Assembly (NCBI GenBank): GCA_963457665.1
Contig: OY735207.1
Coordinates: 50,238,054 to 50,302,053 of the forward strand
DNA from: Thysanoteuthis rhombus
Taxonomy: Eukaryota; Mollusca; Cephalopoda; Oegopsida; Thysanoteuthidae
DNA length: 64,000 nucleotides
Reading direction: 5' to 3'
Shown here: positions 22,860 to 33,774 of the stretch, one piece after another
How positions within the stretch are numbered: the first letter of the stretch is position 1
Layout of the letters: each line of letters starts with the position of its first letter
Translations under genes and position numbers: made by a program
The notes under the pieces: model-generated
Databases searched by the model: none
Told to the model about the DNA's origin: nothing
Seen by the model: the letters and a program-made list of their open reading frames with translations, nothing else

Positions 22860-23310
22860 AGCATTATATTATTTGAAATGACCTCCTGTTGTTGCACGGA
22901 TGATGAGTCACTCAGCCTAGGAAGTGTAAATAGAAATAAACAATTAAAGAAAAATGGTGCTTCTGCAAGAATCGAACCTACAACCAATAAGGTAGCCGCT
23001 TTAACATAGCATTGCTCTTACCAATGACCTAAACAGCTCTATGGAAAGGCAAAGGCCCAAATAATCGCTTCATACCCACTCCTCATCTTGTTCATTATCA
23101 CTGTCTATGTTTGCTCTGTTTTATTTCCAATGCCAACAATCATATTACTAAGAAATGGATATTTAATCCAACAGAATATTTATGAATGCATCAATGATTC
23201 CTTCTTTTTGTAACAACCAGAGGTTATTCCAAATAGAGTTTCAAATAATATAATGCATTCATAAATATTCTCTCAGATTATGTATCCATTTCCTAATAAT
23301 ATATATATTT
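22860..23310 (-). repeat. Rep-D tRNA-like SINE, inverted copy plus extra tail
   Basis: On the minus strand: 'GCTGTTTAGGTCATTGGTAA' (box A-like), then 'GGTTCGATTCTTGC' (good box B). The plus-strand flank continues through 'AAATGGATATTTAATCCAAC' to a second tail-like segment (23215-23310) resembling 22745-22835. With the plus copy it makes an imperfect inverted pair around a TA tract. Confidence 0.65.
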
Positions 23311-24640
23311 ATTTTTTGTCCAGGCACACTTGAAAAAAAGCATGAGTCTTCAAAACTTGGCATTATCATCTCAGTTAGTTAATATTGGCCAGTGGAGTTG
23401 TTTGGTTCATTTATAAAAACAAAAAAAAGTGATATACCCACAGGTGTTATTAAGAGTTATCATAATTTGGGTGTAAAATCATGGTAGAGATTAAATAACT
23501 GAGCACCAAAGAAAAATTATTTTTAAATAACCAATAAATATGTATATATACTTGTTGGGATTCCACGACGTTGCCCAGGGATCAAATAACTTCCTGCAAA
23601 CCTCAGGCAAGCTCACGTACACTTCCACGTACAGTTAAGCCTTATTTCCTCACTAATGTTGTCAAATTTAAGGTTTGTTTTCCCTTGTCAATATCAGGAT
23701 TTACTACAGGTGCTCTTATATAGATCTTAGCTCTTGACATACAACAGGAATCTTGGCGTTGCCCGGAGAAGAAATAACTGTACCTTTGACACTGCAGTAA
23801 TTCAATATATGTCCTCTTACACAACATAACCATGTAGGCAGAGATGGTGCAAGCTAAAAAATGGATTGAGTGTTCTGAGTGCACTAACCGGCCAGTTATG
23901 AGATCAAATCTTCACATCGGTGTCACACACACTTGGGCAGGTTTGTGCAGATTCCTGGGCAGACCTGCATAGAACCTCATACTGTCTTGCACAGGTCAAC
24001 ATGGTGACCATTATAAAAAATTTGAAAGCAAAAGTTTTGGTTTAAAATTCAGATAATATGAAATGATTATATCAAATAACGATTGTAAATTGTTAAGTTC
24101 TATAAACTCACACACTTCATGTTAGAAATGGTGCACAACTTTTGTGTGTTATTTTTAACATCAAGTGGGTAAGTGGGCAGAAAATTCCCAAAAGAAAAAT
24201 CTTAATGTTGAAAATATAAATCATATTGTCGTTGCTTTGAATATTACACGATATATAACAATACTATTTGCCCTTATCTATGACTGTAATCGATTTTGAC
24301 TTGGGTTTAAATTTTTGTGTTAACAAAACAATAATCTCTACAAAAAGGGAGTATCTGAATGAAAATAGAAGTAACCAAATACTTCAAAGGCATTCTTCCG
24401 TATGACAGATGGACTGTAGTAGTTACAATGTAAATACAACTCCATTCTAAAGGTTTAATTCTGAATTTGACCTTCATTTTTTCTGAATATCTAATAATGA
24501 AGAAAAATTAATGTGTTCAAAAGTTTCCAATAAGACTAATTTTCTGAAAGATTAGCACAAATACATTTGCTAAGTACAGTTATTTGAAAAGGTTGGTTTA
24601 CTAATGATAGCTTGCTTAAAACATCAAAATTGTGGCAATG
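23311..24640. other. Unassigned spacer
   Basis: No supported gene. A segment near 23323 has a good acceptor and an open 17-codon frame, but the donor is poor. Confidence 0.3.
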
Positions 24641-24769
24641 AATTTTGATCTTATAAAGCAACAATGTCTGTGTGATGCAATCAGAAGGCAGGTCACACAT
24701 TCAAATCCAAGTATGGTCACAAAATCTCTTTGCTTCCATTTCAGGGCATATGTACACACAAGCACTATT

Positions 24770-24935
24770 ACAGACGACCAAATTTATGTATATAAGTGTA
24801 TGAATATATATGTGTATGTATATATATGTATATATATAAGTACATTTGTATATATTTATATATATCTATGTATATACATTAATATGTATGTACATATATA
24901 CATATGTGCATATATATATATATATATATATATGC
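24770..24935. repeat. TATG/TA-rich microsatellite
   Basis: Interrupted (TA)n with TATG and TACA variants, ending in pure TA. Confidence 0.9.
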
Positions 24936-25289
24936 TGAAAAAATAATATTTTATACAGATATCATGAAATCATAGAAGGCAGGTAGCTGGTGCACTCACA
25001 AACTCCCCTCCTTGACCGGTCAGGCTTGCATACACTCCTGGGCAGACCCACTCAGGCTAGCATGTGACCCAACCCCTCCTAAAACTTTGAAAATTTTCTC
25101 AAAACTAAGAATCCCTATGCTCACTTATTGCATTAATACTTTGCACACCAATGCAGACTATCAGATTTAAACTGTACCCATTTTTTATTGTTGCATTTGT
25201 GTTTAGGGTAAAAAGTTAGGTTTTTTGCTGTGATAAAAACATGTTTTATTGTCAGGTTAGGGTTAGGTTCCTTGAAGAAATACTGCCTA

Positions 25290-26440
25290 ACTAGAATAAG
25301 CACTGAGAGAAAGAGAAATTTATATCCATAGTTGCTTATGGCGAATGGAATGTAAGAATGCTGCTAAGCTAATAGCTGTATTGTAAAAAGGTGCTATTGT
25401 CTTCTCTTTTAAAATTTTCTCTCAAAACTGACAAATTTCTGAAAGGTTTGAAAGTCTAATAAATTGAATTCACCTGAAATTGAAAGGTAAAAAAATTTTC
25501 CTCTTCAGTTCTGATTATATTCACCTCATTTCTAAACCCTGGTGTATTGTTGCTCTCATCGATTTCTTCAGCGTTAAGATTAGTTAAGTTTTTAATGTAA
25601 ATGCTAATGCAGGCCTCATAGGTTTTTGCTTTGGATAATTTGACTAAACATATTTCAGTGAATTGAGACCTGCTGACTTAAAATATTTGCCTCTGTTTTT
25701 TCTCTGTGATGCGTATTTCTCAACTTATAAGGGTACAAATCCCCATACACAACTACTTTATGATGTGCAGTACCAAGATAACGTTAGCACTTCAAGAAAG
25801 AAATTGACGTTCATAGTTTTCCTATGATGAATAGAAATTGAGGATACAGTTTGGCATTATACTTACATTGTAAATATAATCCTCTCAAAAACTTGAAATT
25901 TTGTTTTTATCAAAGCTGATAAATTTCCTGAAGGTTTGAAGGTCAAATTGATTGAAATTATTCAAAATTGAAAGAAAAAAATTAAAGTTTATCTGTTGGA
26001 GTTTGAACTTGATTCTCCACTTACATTTTCGTGACTTTAACCACTCGGCTATTGGGCTACCATGATTTTGAACCTGACAAATTACTGACCCAAAAGAAAT
26101 TTTTCAAAAACACTGACTCCCCTCACATGTATATAGGTTCAAATAAATGCTGAAAAACCCCTGCCCCCATGATACTGATTCAGTATTGATCTAATTCTGA
26201 GAGTTCTTGAGAAAATCCCTCATGAAAAAAAAATTTTTTAAAACATTTTTATACAAACTTTTTTCACAGAACACAAATGCAGACCCCTAATGGATCGACA
26301 ATTTTCATTTTGCAAAATTCAACCTAAAGATGTTTATATTAGGCAATTGGAGACCTACTGTTTTTGAACCTGTTCTGTTTTTCCTCTGTGATACATAGTC
26401 TTCAACATCTTACAGTACAAATATATATGCATCGTTTACT
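25290..26440 (+). repeat. Rep-E repeat, tandem pair
   Basis: 25290-25760 and 25790-26440 share the blocks 'GAGAAATT..TCCATAGTTG/TTCATAGTTT', 'CTGA(C/T)AAATTTCCTGAAGGTT' + 'TGAA', and 'CTCTGTGAT(G/A)C' + 'TTCTCAACTTATAAGGGTAC'. Single blocks recur at 42045-42180, 42940-43075 and 43930-44010. A tRNA-like minus-strand segment ('TAGCCGAGTGGTTAAAGTC', 'AAGTTCAAACTCC') is inserted at 26000-26065. Confidence 0.5.
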
Positions 26441-26504
26441 ACTTTAAAGAGACATTGAGATAGATAAACATATAGATAGATAGATATTATACATATATAT
26501 AACA

Positions 26505-27075
26505 CAGAGCTTGACCTAATCTTGCATTAACCTTAAGCGATCACTAGAGGTCATTACCACCTATCCTATGTTACTCATGGGTTCAAGTTACCCATGTACA
26601 AGAATTTGCAGCTGATAGGATGCACCCGTGTTCCTTAGGTTTGAAAATGCCTAAGGTTGACCTGACCCTAAATTGACCTCTAGAAGTCAACAGAGGTCAG
26701 CACTACCTTTCCCTTGTTCAAAATATGGTCAAGTAATCCATGTACACAAATTTGGAGCCCATAGAGTGCAGCCATCTCCACTGGATATTCAAAATGATAA
26801 AATAGGCCTTTTTTTGAAAAGAACAAGGTTGATCCTACCTTAGATTGACCCTTAGAGATCAGTGTCACCTATTCTAAGTTCATCCTAGGGTCAAGTTACC
26901 CTTGTACACAAATTTGAAGGCCATAGGATACAGACATCTCCAATAGTTTTTAAAATCTCCACCAAAATTCATCTGACCTAAAATTGACCTTTGGAGATCA
27001 CCAGAGCTTAGCAGCATTTATGCTATCTCCATCCTGGTGTCAAGTTACCCTGGTACACAAATTTGCAGTCTTTAG
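26505..27075. repeat. ~150-bp tandem repeat, 4 units
   Basis: The phrase 'CAAGTTACCC(A/T)(T/G)GTACA' + 'CAAATTTG(G/C)AG' recurs at about 26593, 26739, 26901 and 27050 (spacing 146, 162 and 149). Each unit also carries TTGACC(T/C)..AGA..CA and 'GCA(G/C)CCATCTCC'. The units are diverged by roughly a quarter, so the array is old. Confidence 0.8.
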
Positions 27076-27351
27076 AGTGAACCCATCTCCTTTACTTTTC
27101 GAAAGGCTAAAATTTGGTAAAAAAATGAGATCATCTAACCTATGCTTATTCTGATGTTGTGAAATACCCTCTCTGAAAATGTGCCCCACCTGTCCCAAAT
27201 TGCTTCCATCACCCCTTATTCCCTTTCAGCACCTTATTCTATTTTCAACCTTACCTTACTTTGTTTGGTAAATCTAAAGGTACCTCAGTTATGTTCATGA
27301 TATTTCATGTATTGTTCTATAAAATATCAAATAAAAAAAAAATGCACCTAC

Positions 27352-27453
27352 CTTTCCTCGCTCATCTTGAGAAGAGCCTTGGAAGAGATGCTGCAGACAT
27401 TCTTGCACTGGTCATAGATGATCCGTACATAGATACTGTATATGAACTTTGGA
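27352..27453 (-). CDS. Candidate internal coding exon, unknown protein
   Basis: The minus strand reads ..ACTGAACACAG|T, then a 102-nt exon and a strong donor GGAAAG|GTAGGTGCAT. An alternative acceptor (CATATACAG) would give 84 nt in the same phase. The frame is PKFIYSIYVRIIYDQCKNVC, then SISSKALLKMSEE, leaving AG, which joins G of the 19594-19700 exon as Arg. Aromatic and aliphatic residues around an IYVRIIY stretch and two Cys suggest a folded or amphipathic segment. The other two minus frames contain stops, and the longer open frame on the plus strand is its shadow. Family not recognised. Confidence 0.55.
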
Positions 27454-27604
27454 CTGTGTTCAGTAAATCCAAAGTCAATTCAGATAGATCCACTAGTTCG
27501 TTGAAGACAAGATTTGTTATACTGACGTTCTTTATTGCAAGGACTTTACTGTATTATTTTCTTTAATCCAAGGAATAGATGAAAGCTTGGGAAAAGATAG
27601 CATT

Positions 27605-28145
27605 ACAGATGCTGGTAAAGGGGGGGGGGAGATAAGTGGGTCTGTCCCCACCCGCCTTCTTTGCTTTAGTAAAGCACAATTTGAAATTAATATTTAGATA
27701 TGTTGGTAATGAAATTTTATGCGTAGAAAACTCAAATAATCCCAAGTAATCATAATTTAACCTTAAAAACAATGATTTATAATTTTGTTTTTTTCATCTA
27801 ATAGAATAAGATGTCTTCCTTTAATTAACCGGAAAAACTCTAGCTTAAGATTAACAGAAAACAGTAGAAGCAGCTTGGCTAAATCAGTATTTGTGGATCC
27901 AGAGGGGGATTCAGGGGTCAAGATCCCCCCTACTTGAGAAAAGCACAATCTAAACCTTTTTTTTTAATATCTTGTTAAAGAAATTTTATGAATAAAACTC
28001 CAAGTAATCTTAAGTAGTCATAAAATAAACTCAATGATAAAAATGTGTTATATCCATTGTCTAATTAGATGGATGAAATTTTTTTTAATAGAGGAAAAAA
28101 GCCCCCCCCCTCTCTTGCTCAAAAATCCTGGAACAGACCCTGATC
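27605..28145. repeat. G/C-run-bearing DNA element remnants
   Basis: Three related stretches occur here: 27610-27680 ('GGGGGGGGGAGATAAGTGGG' ... 'TTAGTAAAGCACAATTTGAA'), 27885-27960 ('GGATCCAGAGGGGGATTCAG' ... 'TTGAGAAAAGCACAATCTAA') and 28080-28145 ('CCCCCCCCCTCTCTTGCTC'). The 'AAGCACAAT(T/C)T' block and GGATC/GATCC ends suggest fragments of the CAGGGGC(A/G)GATCC MITE family seen at 47138, 50728 and 51034. Confidence 0.4.
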
Positions 28146-29443
28146 AATCATAAAACCGGTTATTTTGAGCATATTTTCTTTGCAAAAGAACATTCAAGAA
28201 AAACTAGTTTTTTTTTTTTCTTCTTTTCCTCCCCTGGATGACAATCCAATCCTATTTTGACCTAGCTTTCAAATATTTACTGAAAAATACTAAATTTCAC
28301 TTTACGTGGGCAACTAAAATTGGAGTAATACCATCTGGTAGTTATTTCCTTTGCTTTATGAAATAATTATAAATTGTAATGAATTTGTTGAATTTCAAAC
28401 ACACCAGAGTGGTGTCCTCATCTTAGTTATTATAGTTACTTTATGGCTGTTGTACCCTCCAGCGTTTTTCATAATTGGTAACTTTCTAAGAATTTCAATC
28501 CAAATCCCTAAAAGATAACTAGACCCATTGCTCCAAAATAATACTCAATGGTGACTCATAGACGGGGAAAGTCTGGCTTCTTTTCAGAGCTAATTAACTT
28601 TTGAAGGTATGAAACAAAGCAAGCCAAAAAGGTAAAATTCCTTCTATTCACCCACTCATTAACACCCTCATCCATAAAAAGGCAAACATGATTTGATCTT
28701 TTTCTGCTTCCTTACAGTATACTGAATTGTGGCTTGTTCCAACACACCCACCCTTGCACGCACACATTCCAATTTATGCATATATGCATACACATACATA
28801 CAAGCTAACACAATTCTTTCTGCATACATATACAAACATGTGCAATTACATACAAAACTTATGCACTTTAATCAAATTTACATGTACTATGAACATTGAG
28901 AACTTTATTTATAACTAGACGTAGGGAACCAAGCTTCAAAAATAATTCTTCTTCCCTACTAATGATGCCCTTTTCTATATTAATCTAGTTTATGCATATC
29001 TCAAATAAATACATTCTTGTTAAATTACATTGTATTTGTGATCTTCATCATGCATGTAATTCTGCTTATCATTCTTTGCATTCAAACGCTGCATACTTTA
29101 TTTTCATCTCTATGCATTGGTACATATGCAAATATATTTGCCAATAATATGGATAAAAGAAAAATAAAACAAATATTTGCACATGTATAAACTGTCCCTC
29201 TTTCTATATCTCTTTAACTAGTAGCAGCAGCAAGTGACAACACACCTCATATATATTTAAACATAATGCTATTACTACTACTACTAGCAGCTATAGTTAT
29301 TTTTATTACATTGTTTTGTTTCTAATCAAAACCAAGTAATTAAGTCAATATTGGTAATAATGATAATGAGGTAGGGTTAATCAACAGAATCAGATAGCAT
29401 TAGACTTGATTAATTTAATCCCACCTCATACAATTACAAACCA
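28146..29443. other. Unassigned spacer
   Basis: Nothing supported. It includes CA-rich (about 28740) and CTA trinucleotide (about 29275) runs. A 22-nt open segment at 28332-28353 with plausible splice ends on the minus strand is too short to call. Confidence 0.3.
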
Positions 29444-29892
29444 TCAACTAAAACTGTCAACATTGGTTTTTTCAGTATTCAAGTAAGTCTGGCTGGCTGG
29501 CTAGCTGATTACGTACATACGTACGACATATACAGGCCACACCAAAGGACCTAGAGGGATGAAAATTTAAAAATCTACTCCTTATTATGTCTAGAAAAAC
29601 TTTTGTTTTGATTTTTTAGATTACCTCCTTGAATGGGGTTTTAGTGGGGGGTTCAATTTGCTGTTTAATTTCATGCTAACTTGGTCCCTTACTTGGTTTC
29701 CAGCTGACTTCACGCTTGATCTTAAAAATTCAGATGTTTATAGCAATCACAAACCAGCAAGTGTCTTGAGAAGTAAATTATCATCAATTACCCCTTTTTC
29801 TAATCTTTTAATTGATCACCCCAATATGGCACGCTGCTAAAAGATGTTGAACGTATGACAATTTCTATTGAATGACTAAGCAGACCTGTTTT
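29444..29892 (-). repeat. Rep-A dispersed repeat, full-length copy 5
   Basis: A complete minus-orientation copy (~449 bp), useful as the reference. On the plus strand it runs from 'AACTAAAACTGTCAACATTG' to 'TCTATTGAATGACTAAGCAG' + 'ACCTG', with 'GGTCCCTTACTTGGTTTCCA' and 'AATTGATCACCCCAATATGG' inside. Confidence 0.85.
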
Positions 29893-30164
29893 ATTTTTTC
29901 AGATTAAAATTGAAGCTTATATTTCTAAAAATCTTATGAAAATTCAATTTTCAATGTATCATTTTCTACTGACTCAACGGGATGGGGGGGAATATATGCT
30001 CTGAGAGGTGGTCATAGAGCAAAAAAGTTTGGGAAACACTGCCATAGGCCATTGTCCCATAGAGAGGATAGAGAAATTTTTCAAAATTATCTTTTAAATC
30101 TATATTAAGTTCATTATTCTATGCATTTTGCTTTCTTGGTTAGAATCCTCGTCTTTTTGTTATT

Positions 30165-30530
30165 TCTTATCCCAAGGTTTTTGGCTGATATATTCTCTGG
30201 CCTTTAAATTGATGGAGCTGTAGAATGGCATAACAGTTAATGATAAAAAGAAATGTAATCTGTGGACTAAGTTCAAGTTGTTTATGTTCATTTTGCACTA
30301 ATGTGTATGGAAAAGGCACGAATCCACTTTTCCCCTCATCTATGAGAAAATAGGGCAATTGGAACCTTTTAGTCCTGTAAGGAAGTCCATCTAAAAGATG
30401 GTCAATCAGACAGAAAAATCCTACTGCTTGTCAGTCACCATAGTTGGTCTCAAGCTCAGCAAAAAGAGGAAGGTTAGGTTTGGGGCTAGCAACCAGGGCC
30501 ATATTATGAATTGTTGGCATGGGTGAGCGT
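30165..30530 (+). repeat. tRNA-derived SINE
   Basis: A tRNA-like head at about 30213-30275 ('GAGCTGTAGAATGGCATAAC' and 'AAGTTCAAGTTG'), then 'GGAAAAGGCACGAATCCAC', 'AATTGGAACCTTTTAGTCCT' and a tail 'CACCATAGTTGGTCTCAAGC' ... 'GTTTGGGGCTAGCAACC'. The tail matches, on the complement, 54176-54235. An attractive antisense open frame at 30439-30568 is therefore repeat sequence. Confidence 0.6.
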
Positions 30531-31074
30531 GGTACACACAGAGAACAATCTTCTTGAATACTGCATTCCTGTTGAAAATAAAAAGATGATGCAACATTAC
30601 CATTATTAATTTGTTGGATCTGTCTGATCATTTATTTTTTGAAGTACAATCAGTTATTGTGCCGTCCTTTTTTGAAATCTAAACATTGAACCTTGCTGTC
30701 TTAATATCTCTTCTTCCATGAATCTTCTTTTTCTTTGCATGTCCAGAGTTATGTTTTCCTGGATAAACATCCAACGTATTGAAAAAAACTGTGGAGTTTT
30801 ATTTTTCATATTTTTTTTTTACCAACAATTGCTTATTTGATTTTTACGTTTATTTTCATTCATGATTACTATACAGAAATAAATTCAATGTAATTAAAAC
30901 TTTTGTAATAACTGTTCAGTAGTTTATTCACTTTTCTAGTAAAGTGAATGTAATGTAGGAAAATGCGTGTCCATCGCCCAAAGTTGAGCCTTCTGAGTTG
31001 AAAAGTAGTTCTAGGGAACTCTTGTCCTTGATGAAAAAATGCTTCATAAAGATATATATATAAGTATATAGTAC

Positions 31075-32245
31075 GTCAAATTATTATGCAAAAGAGTTAT
31101 ATGATTGTAAATTTAGTTTCACAAAAGGTGAAGAAAATAATTTGACGCAAACATTGGCAACAGCGAAGCAAAAATGAAGATATTCTGCACATTAGTAAAC
31201 GAATGGAAGCCATTTTTGTTATAGTCTTGCATTTTCAGAATACCAAATTATTAGGTAAGCACTGCAAAATTATTAGGATATGAGTTGTAAAAGTGATTTC
31301 CTACAGGCTGAGAGGATTTTTAAATTAGTACAACCCTCAAAATAATAGAAATGCTTAATAGGAACTGTCAAATAATAGAGAAATACATGGGCCTTCACGT
31401 AGAATATCAGATGACGTTGTTCTTTTCTCTGACAAGTGCTGAGCTGTCCTTGATTGACCGGATGGATGGAGTACAGGCTTAGTTGCAAAGAAAAAGCAGC
31501 ATCCTGCCTGAGTAAAGTGTCAATAAAGGGATGAAGGAGACGAATTGGTTGTACTAGATGCTGCAAAAATGACTTCCTTGGCACATATTGAATTTTCAGT
31601 CTTGGTTCAGGAACAAGTCTCTCATCTTATGTTGGAAAACTTATCTTCTTGCAAGACTATTCCCCTCAGTACTGTGTGCATACAACGGTCAATCACTTGA
31701 CTAAAATTGGTTTCAGAAATGGTAGATTAATGGACTGGCCACCATTTTCTCCAGATTTCAACCTAATGGAAAATCTGTGGAACATCCTCCAGTGGAAAGT
31801 ATATAAAGATGGGCGTTTGTGTACTACCAGAGAAAAATTAGGCAAGCTATTATAACAATTGTAATAGCTATTACAGCTGAAGCAATTCAAAATTTAACGA
31901 AGTCGATGGATGTTTAACTGATATTCATGGGGAAGAATTTTACATTTCAAAGTAAAAAATTATTCGCATTAGAGTTTTTGTTTTCAAAATTGCATGCTAT
32001 CAATTAATAGGCTCTAGTATTTCATGTAAATGAGTTTTTACAGCTTGTTTGAACTATCTTAATTCTAATTGTGTGCTTAATGATTTAATCAATGTGTAAT
32101 TAATGTATTACTGTGTTTTTTACTTGTTTTTCATGCTTAATAATTTGGCATGATAAAAATTGAGGAATTGCAGAAAAATGCTTCGTATTCTCACATAATG
32201 TACATTCAAGTTCATCATTTGCAGGCATTGCATAATTATGCTATG
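31075..32245 (+). mobile_element. Tc1-like DNA transposon, defective
   Basis: The left end has 'CAAATTATTATGCAAAAG' (31078) and an inner 'CCAAATTATTAGGTAAGCAC' (31243). The right end has 'GCATTGCATAATTATGC', a candidate inverted repeat. The interior holds a transposase fragment at 31649-31910 (next entry). There are many stops and an apparent internal deletion. It is not mobile. Confidence 0.6.
31649..31910 (+). pseudogene. Tc1-like transposase C-terminal fragment
   Basis: The frame MQDYSPQYCVHTTVNHLTKI ... LMDWPPFSPDFNLMENLWNI ... KVYKDGRLCTT matches the Tc1 DDE end: QQDNAPVHTA..., then DWP..SPDLNPIENLW..LK..VY. The second catalytic Asp (in QDY) and the Glu of MENLW are visible. The Asn-Ala of the usual DNAP is replaced. 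After a stop at 31853, EAIQNLTKSMD follows in another frame, resembling the terminal IQKLVESM. The N-terminal paired-type DNA-binding domain is absent. Confidence 0.75.
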
Positions 32246-32249
32246 TGAT

Positions 32250-32500
32250 TACCACTGTTTAGCTCAATGGTAAGAGCAATACTTCATTGAAGTGGCTATC
32301 CTCTCGTTTGTAGATTCAATTCCTGCAGCAGCTCAATTGTCTCAAATTGTTTATTCTATTTACGTTGTCTAGTTTAAGTGATACATCAACCGTATAACAA
32401 TGGGAGATCATTCCTAATAAGAGTTTCTGTATAATATATTGCAATTTATTATCATATGTATATATTTATATATATACATATATTAAACAATTATAATGAT
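32250..32500 (+). repeat. Rep-D tRNA-like SINE copy
   Basis: 'CTGTTTAGCTCAATGGTAAG' + 'AGCAAT' (box A), 'TAGATTCAATTCCTGC' (box B-like) and 'AACAATGGGAGATCATTCCT' + 'AATAAGAG' tail. A second tail-only piece lies at 32625-32720. TA and TG microsatellites surround both. Confidence 0.7.
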
Positions 32501-32539
32501 GATTCCATACACCCTATATACTCCTGTTTTGTCACGTGT

Positions 32540-32724
32540 ATGCATATATATATATATGAGTGTGTGTGTGTGTGTGTGTATGTGTGTGCTTATGTGTCTG
32601 AATTATAGATAGAGTGATAAATTAAGCTTATAACGATGGGAGGTCATTTCAAATAAGTTCCTATATAACATAAAGCAATTTATAATTCATTCTGTCTGAC
32701 CAAATATGTCCATTTCTTGAATGA

Positions 32725-32773
<49 letters not shown>

Positions 32774-32815
32774 GGGAGAGATAGAAACATAGATAGATAG
32801 ATAGATAGATAGATG
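32540..32815. repeat. TA, TG and GATA microsatellites with a Rep-D tail
   Basis: (TG)n at about 32561-32580, (TA)n at about 32728-32770 and (GATA)n at about 32789-32814, separated by the Rep-D tail 'GGGAGGTCATTTCAAATAAG'. Confidence 0.9.
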
Positions 32816-33005
32816 AACACGTATGGATGGATGAATACCTGTGTATCTTTTGTTTGGGTTTATTCATTGTCCTTTTTTTTTGTTCTCTGTTGGTAACCAT
32901 ACCAACTCCTGTGAATGTTCAATGAAGCCTTGTTTAAACTGCAGCTGCCTGTTGCCATGGAGACATAACCAAACAACTCATATTTACCCTACAAATAAAT
33001 ATGGG

Positions 33006-33091
33006 GAACGTTATTCTTCAAGTCAGCCTGGGAAAAGAAGTATTAATCATTAATACTTTATTTCCCAGGCTGACTTAAAGAATTAATGTTC
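33006..33091. repeat. Long near-perfect hairpin (~42-bp arms)
   Basis: The left arm GAACGTTATTCTTCAAGTCA + GCCTGGGAAAAGAAGTATTA pairs with the complement of TAATACTTTATTTCCCAGGC + TGACTTAAAGAATTAATGTTC. There are only a few mismatches and one indel, and almost no loop. No coding potential. It could be a foldback element or an RNA hairpin. Confidence 0.85.
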
Positions 33092-33356
33092 TGCTTGTTG
33101 ATTACATGTGAAGTACAAAACAAACAAAAAAATGTAGTACATCGAAGGAAAGAAAATCTATTCACTTTTTTTAGCCTGTTTGTGAATGTTCATTGTTTGA
33201 AAACGTTTTTATAGGGATTAGCTCTTATTTATCTAGTTATTTGCAAATCATGAGAAGAAAGCGAATATCATGCAAAAAAATTTTTGAAATGATTGCTGGC
33301 TACGGCTTCAGTTGTATCTGCGTGGGCCCCACATCATACATTACTACTCACTTGAC

Positions 33357-33765
33357 AGTCCACTCGGATAGTGTAATGGCTAGCACATCTGCCTTGCACC
33401 CAAAAGGTGTTGGGTTTAATTCCTGGAAAGAACGAAGAGTGTGGAAAACTCTCCATTAGATCAAATGTCCCTGTGCACTCAGCAGCTAATTGAGTACATC
33501 CCAAGCTGTGTGATTAAGGTGGAAGTATCCCTTTGGTGGACTTACATCCTGCCAAGGGGATGGTCATAAATTCTTGTAGGTATAAAGCCTCAGTCTTGAC
33601 CAGACTTGAAACTTGCAAGGATCACTAAGCTGATGTGTGCAATGGAAATTGGGACTTTGTCACTGACCGTCATACTCTATTGAGACGTGACACTTTTCGC
33701 TTTTTACTTACTCATTCTGTTTGTGATATGTGAGATAGACTTGAAGGTGACAAGCACCTGAAATG
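33357..33765 (+). repeat. tRNA-derived SINE, plus copy
   Basis: The tRNA-like head 'GATAGTGTAATGGCTAGCAC' (box A region) and 'GTGTTGGGTTTAATTCC' (box B) is followed by a body 'TGGACTTACATCCTGCCAAG' + 'GGGATGGTCATAAA' and a tail 'GTGACACTTTTCGCTTTTTA'. It matches the inverted copy at 34630-34903. Confidence 0.75.
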
Positions 33766-33774
33766 GCGTCACTC

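Noticed and set aside
27261..27566. Plus-strand frame containing SLGRDAADILALVIDDPYID
   Set aside because: The plus-strand splice context is poor, while the minus strand of the same bases has a strong donor, a usable acceptor and phase agreement with two further exons.
28332..28353. 22-nt minus-strand microexon
   Set aside because: Its phases would fit the gene, but at this length open frames and splice-like ends occur by chance in AT-rich DNA.
30439..30568. Minus-strand exon-like segment (acceptor TTTTTATTTTCAACAG, 43 open codons with PRSPMPTIHNMALVASPKPN)
   Set aside because: Very protein-like at first, but its plus strand matches the SINE tail that also occurs, inverted, at 54176-54250; it is repeat sequence read antisense and its donor (GTGACT) is weak.
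32839..32908. 70-nt minus-strand exon with NREQKKRTMNKPKQKIH
   Set aside because: The open frame depends on A-rich sequence; no upstream or downstream partner of secure phase remains once 30439-30568 is excluded.
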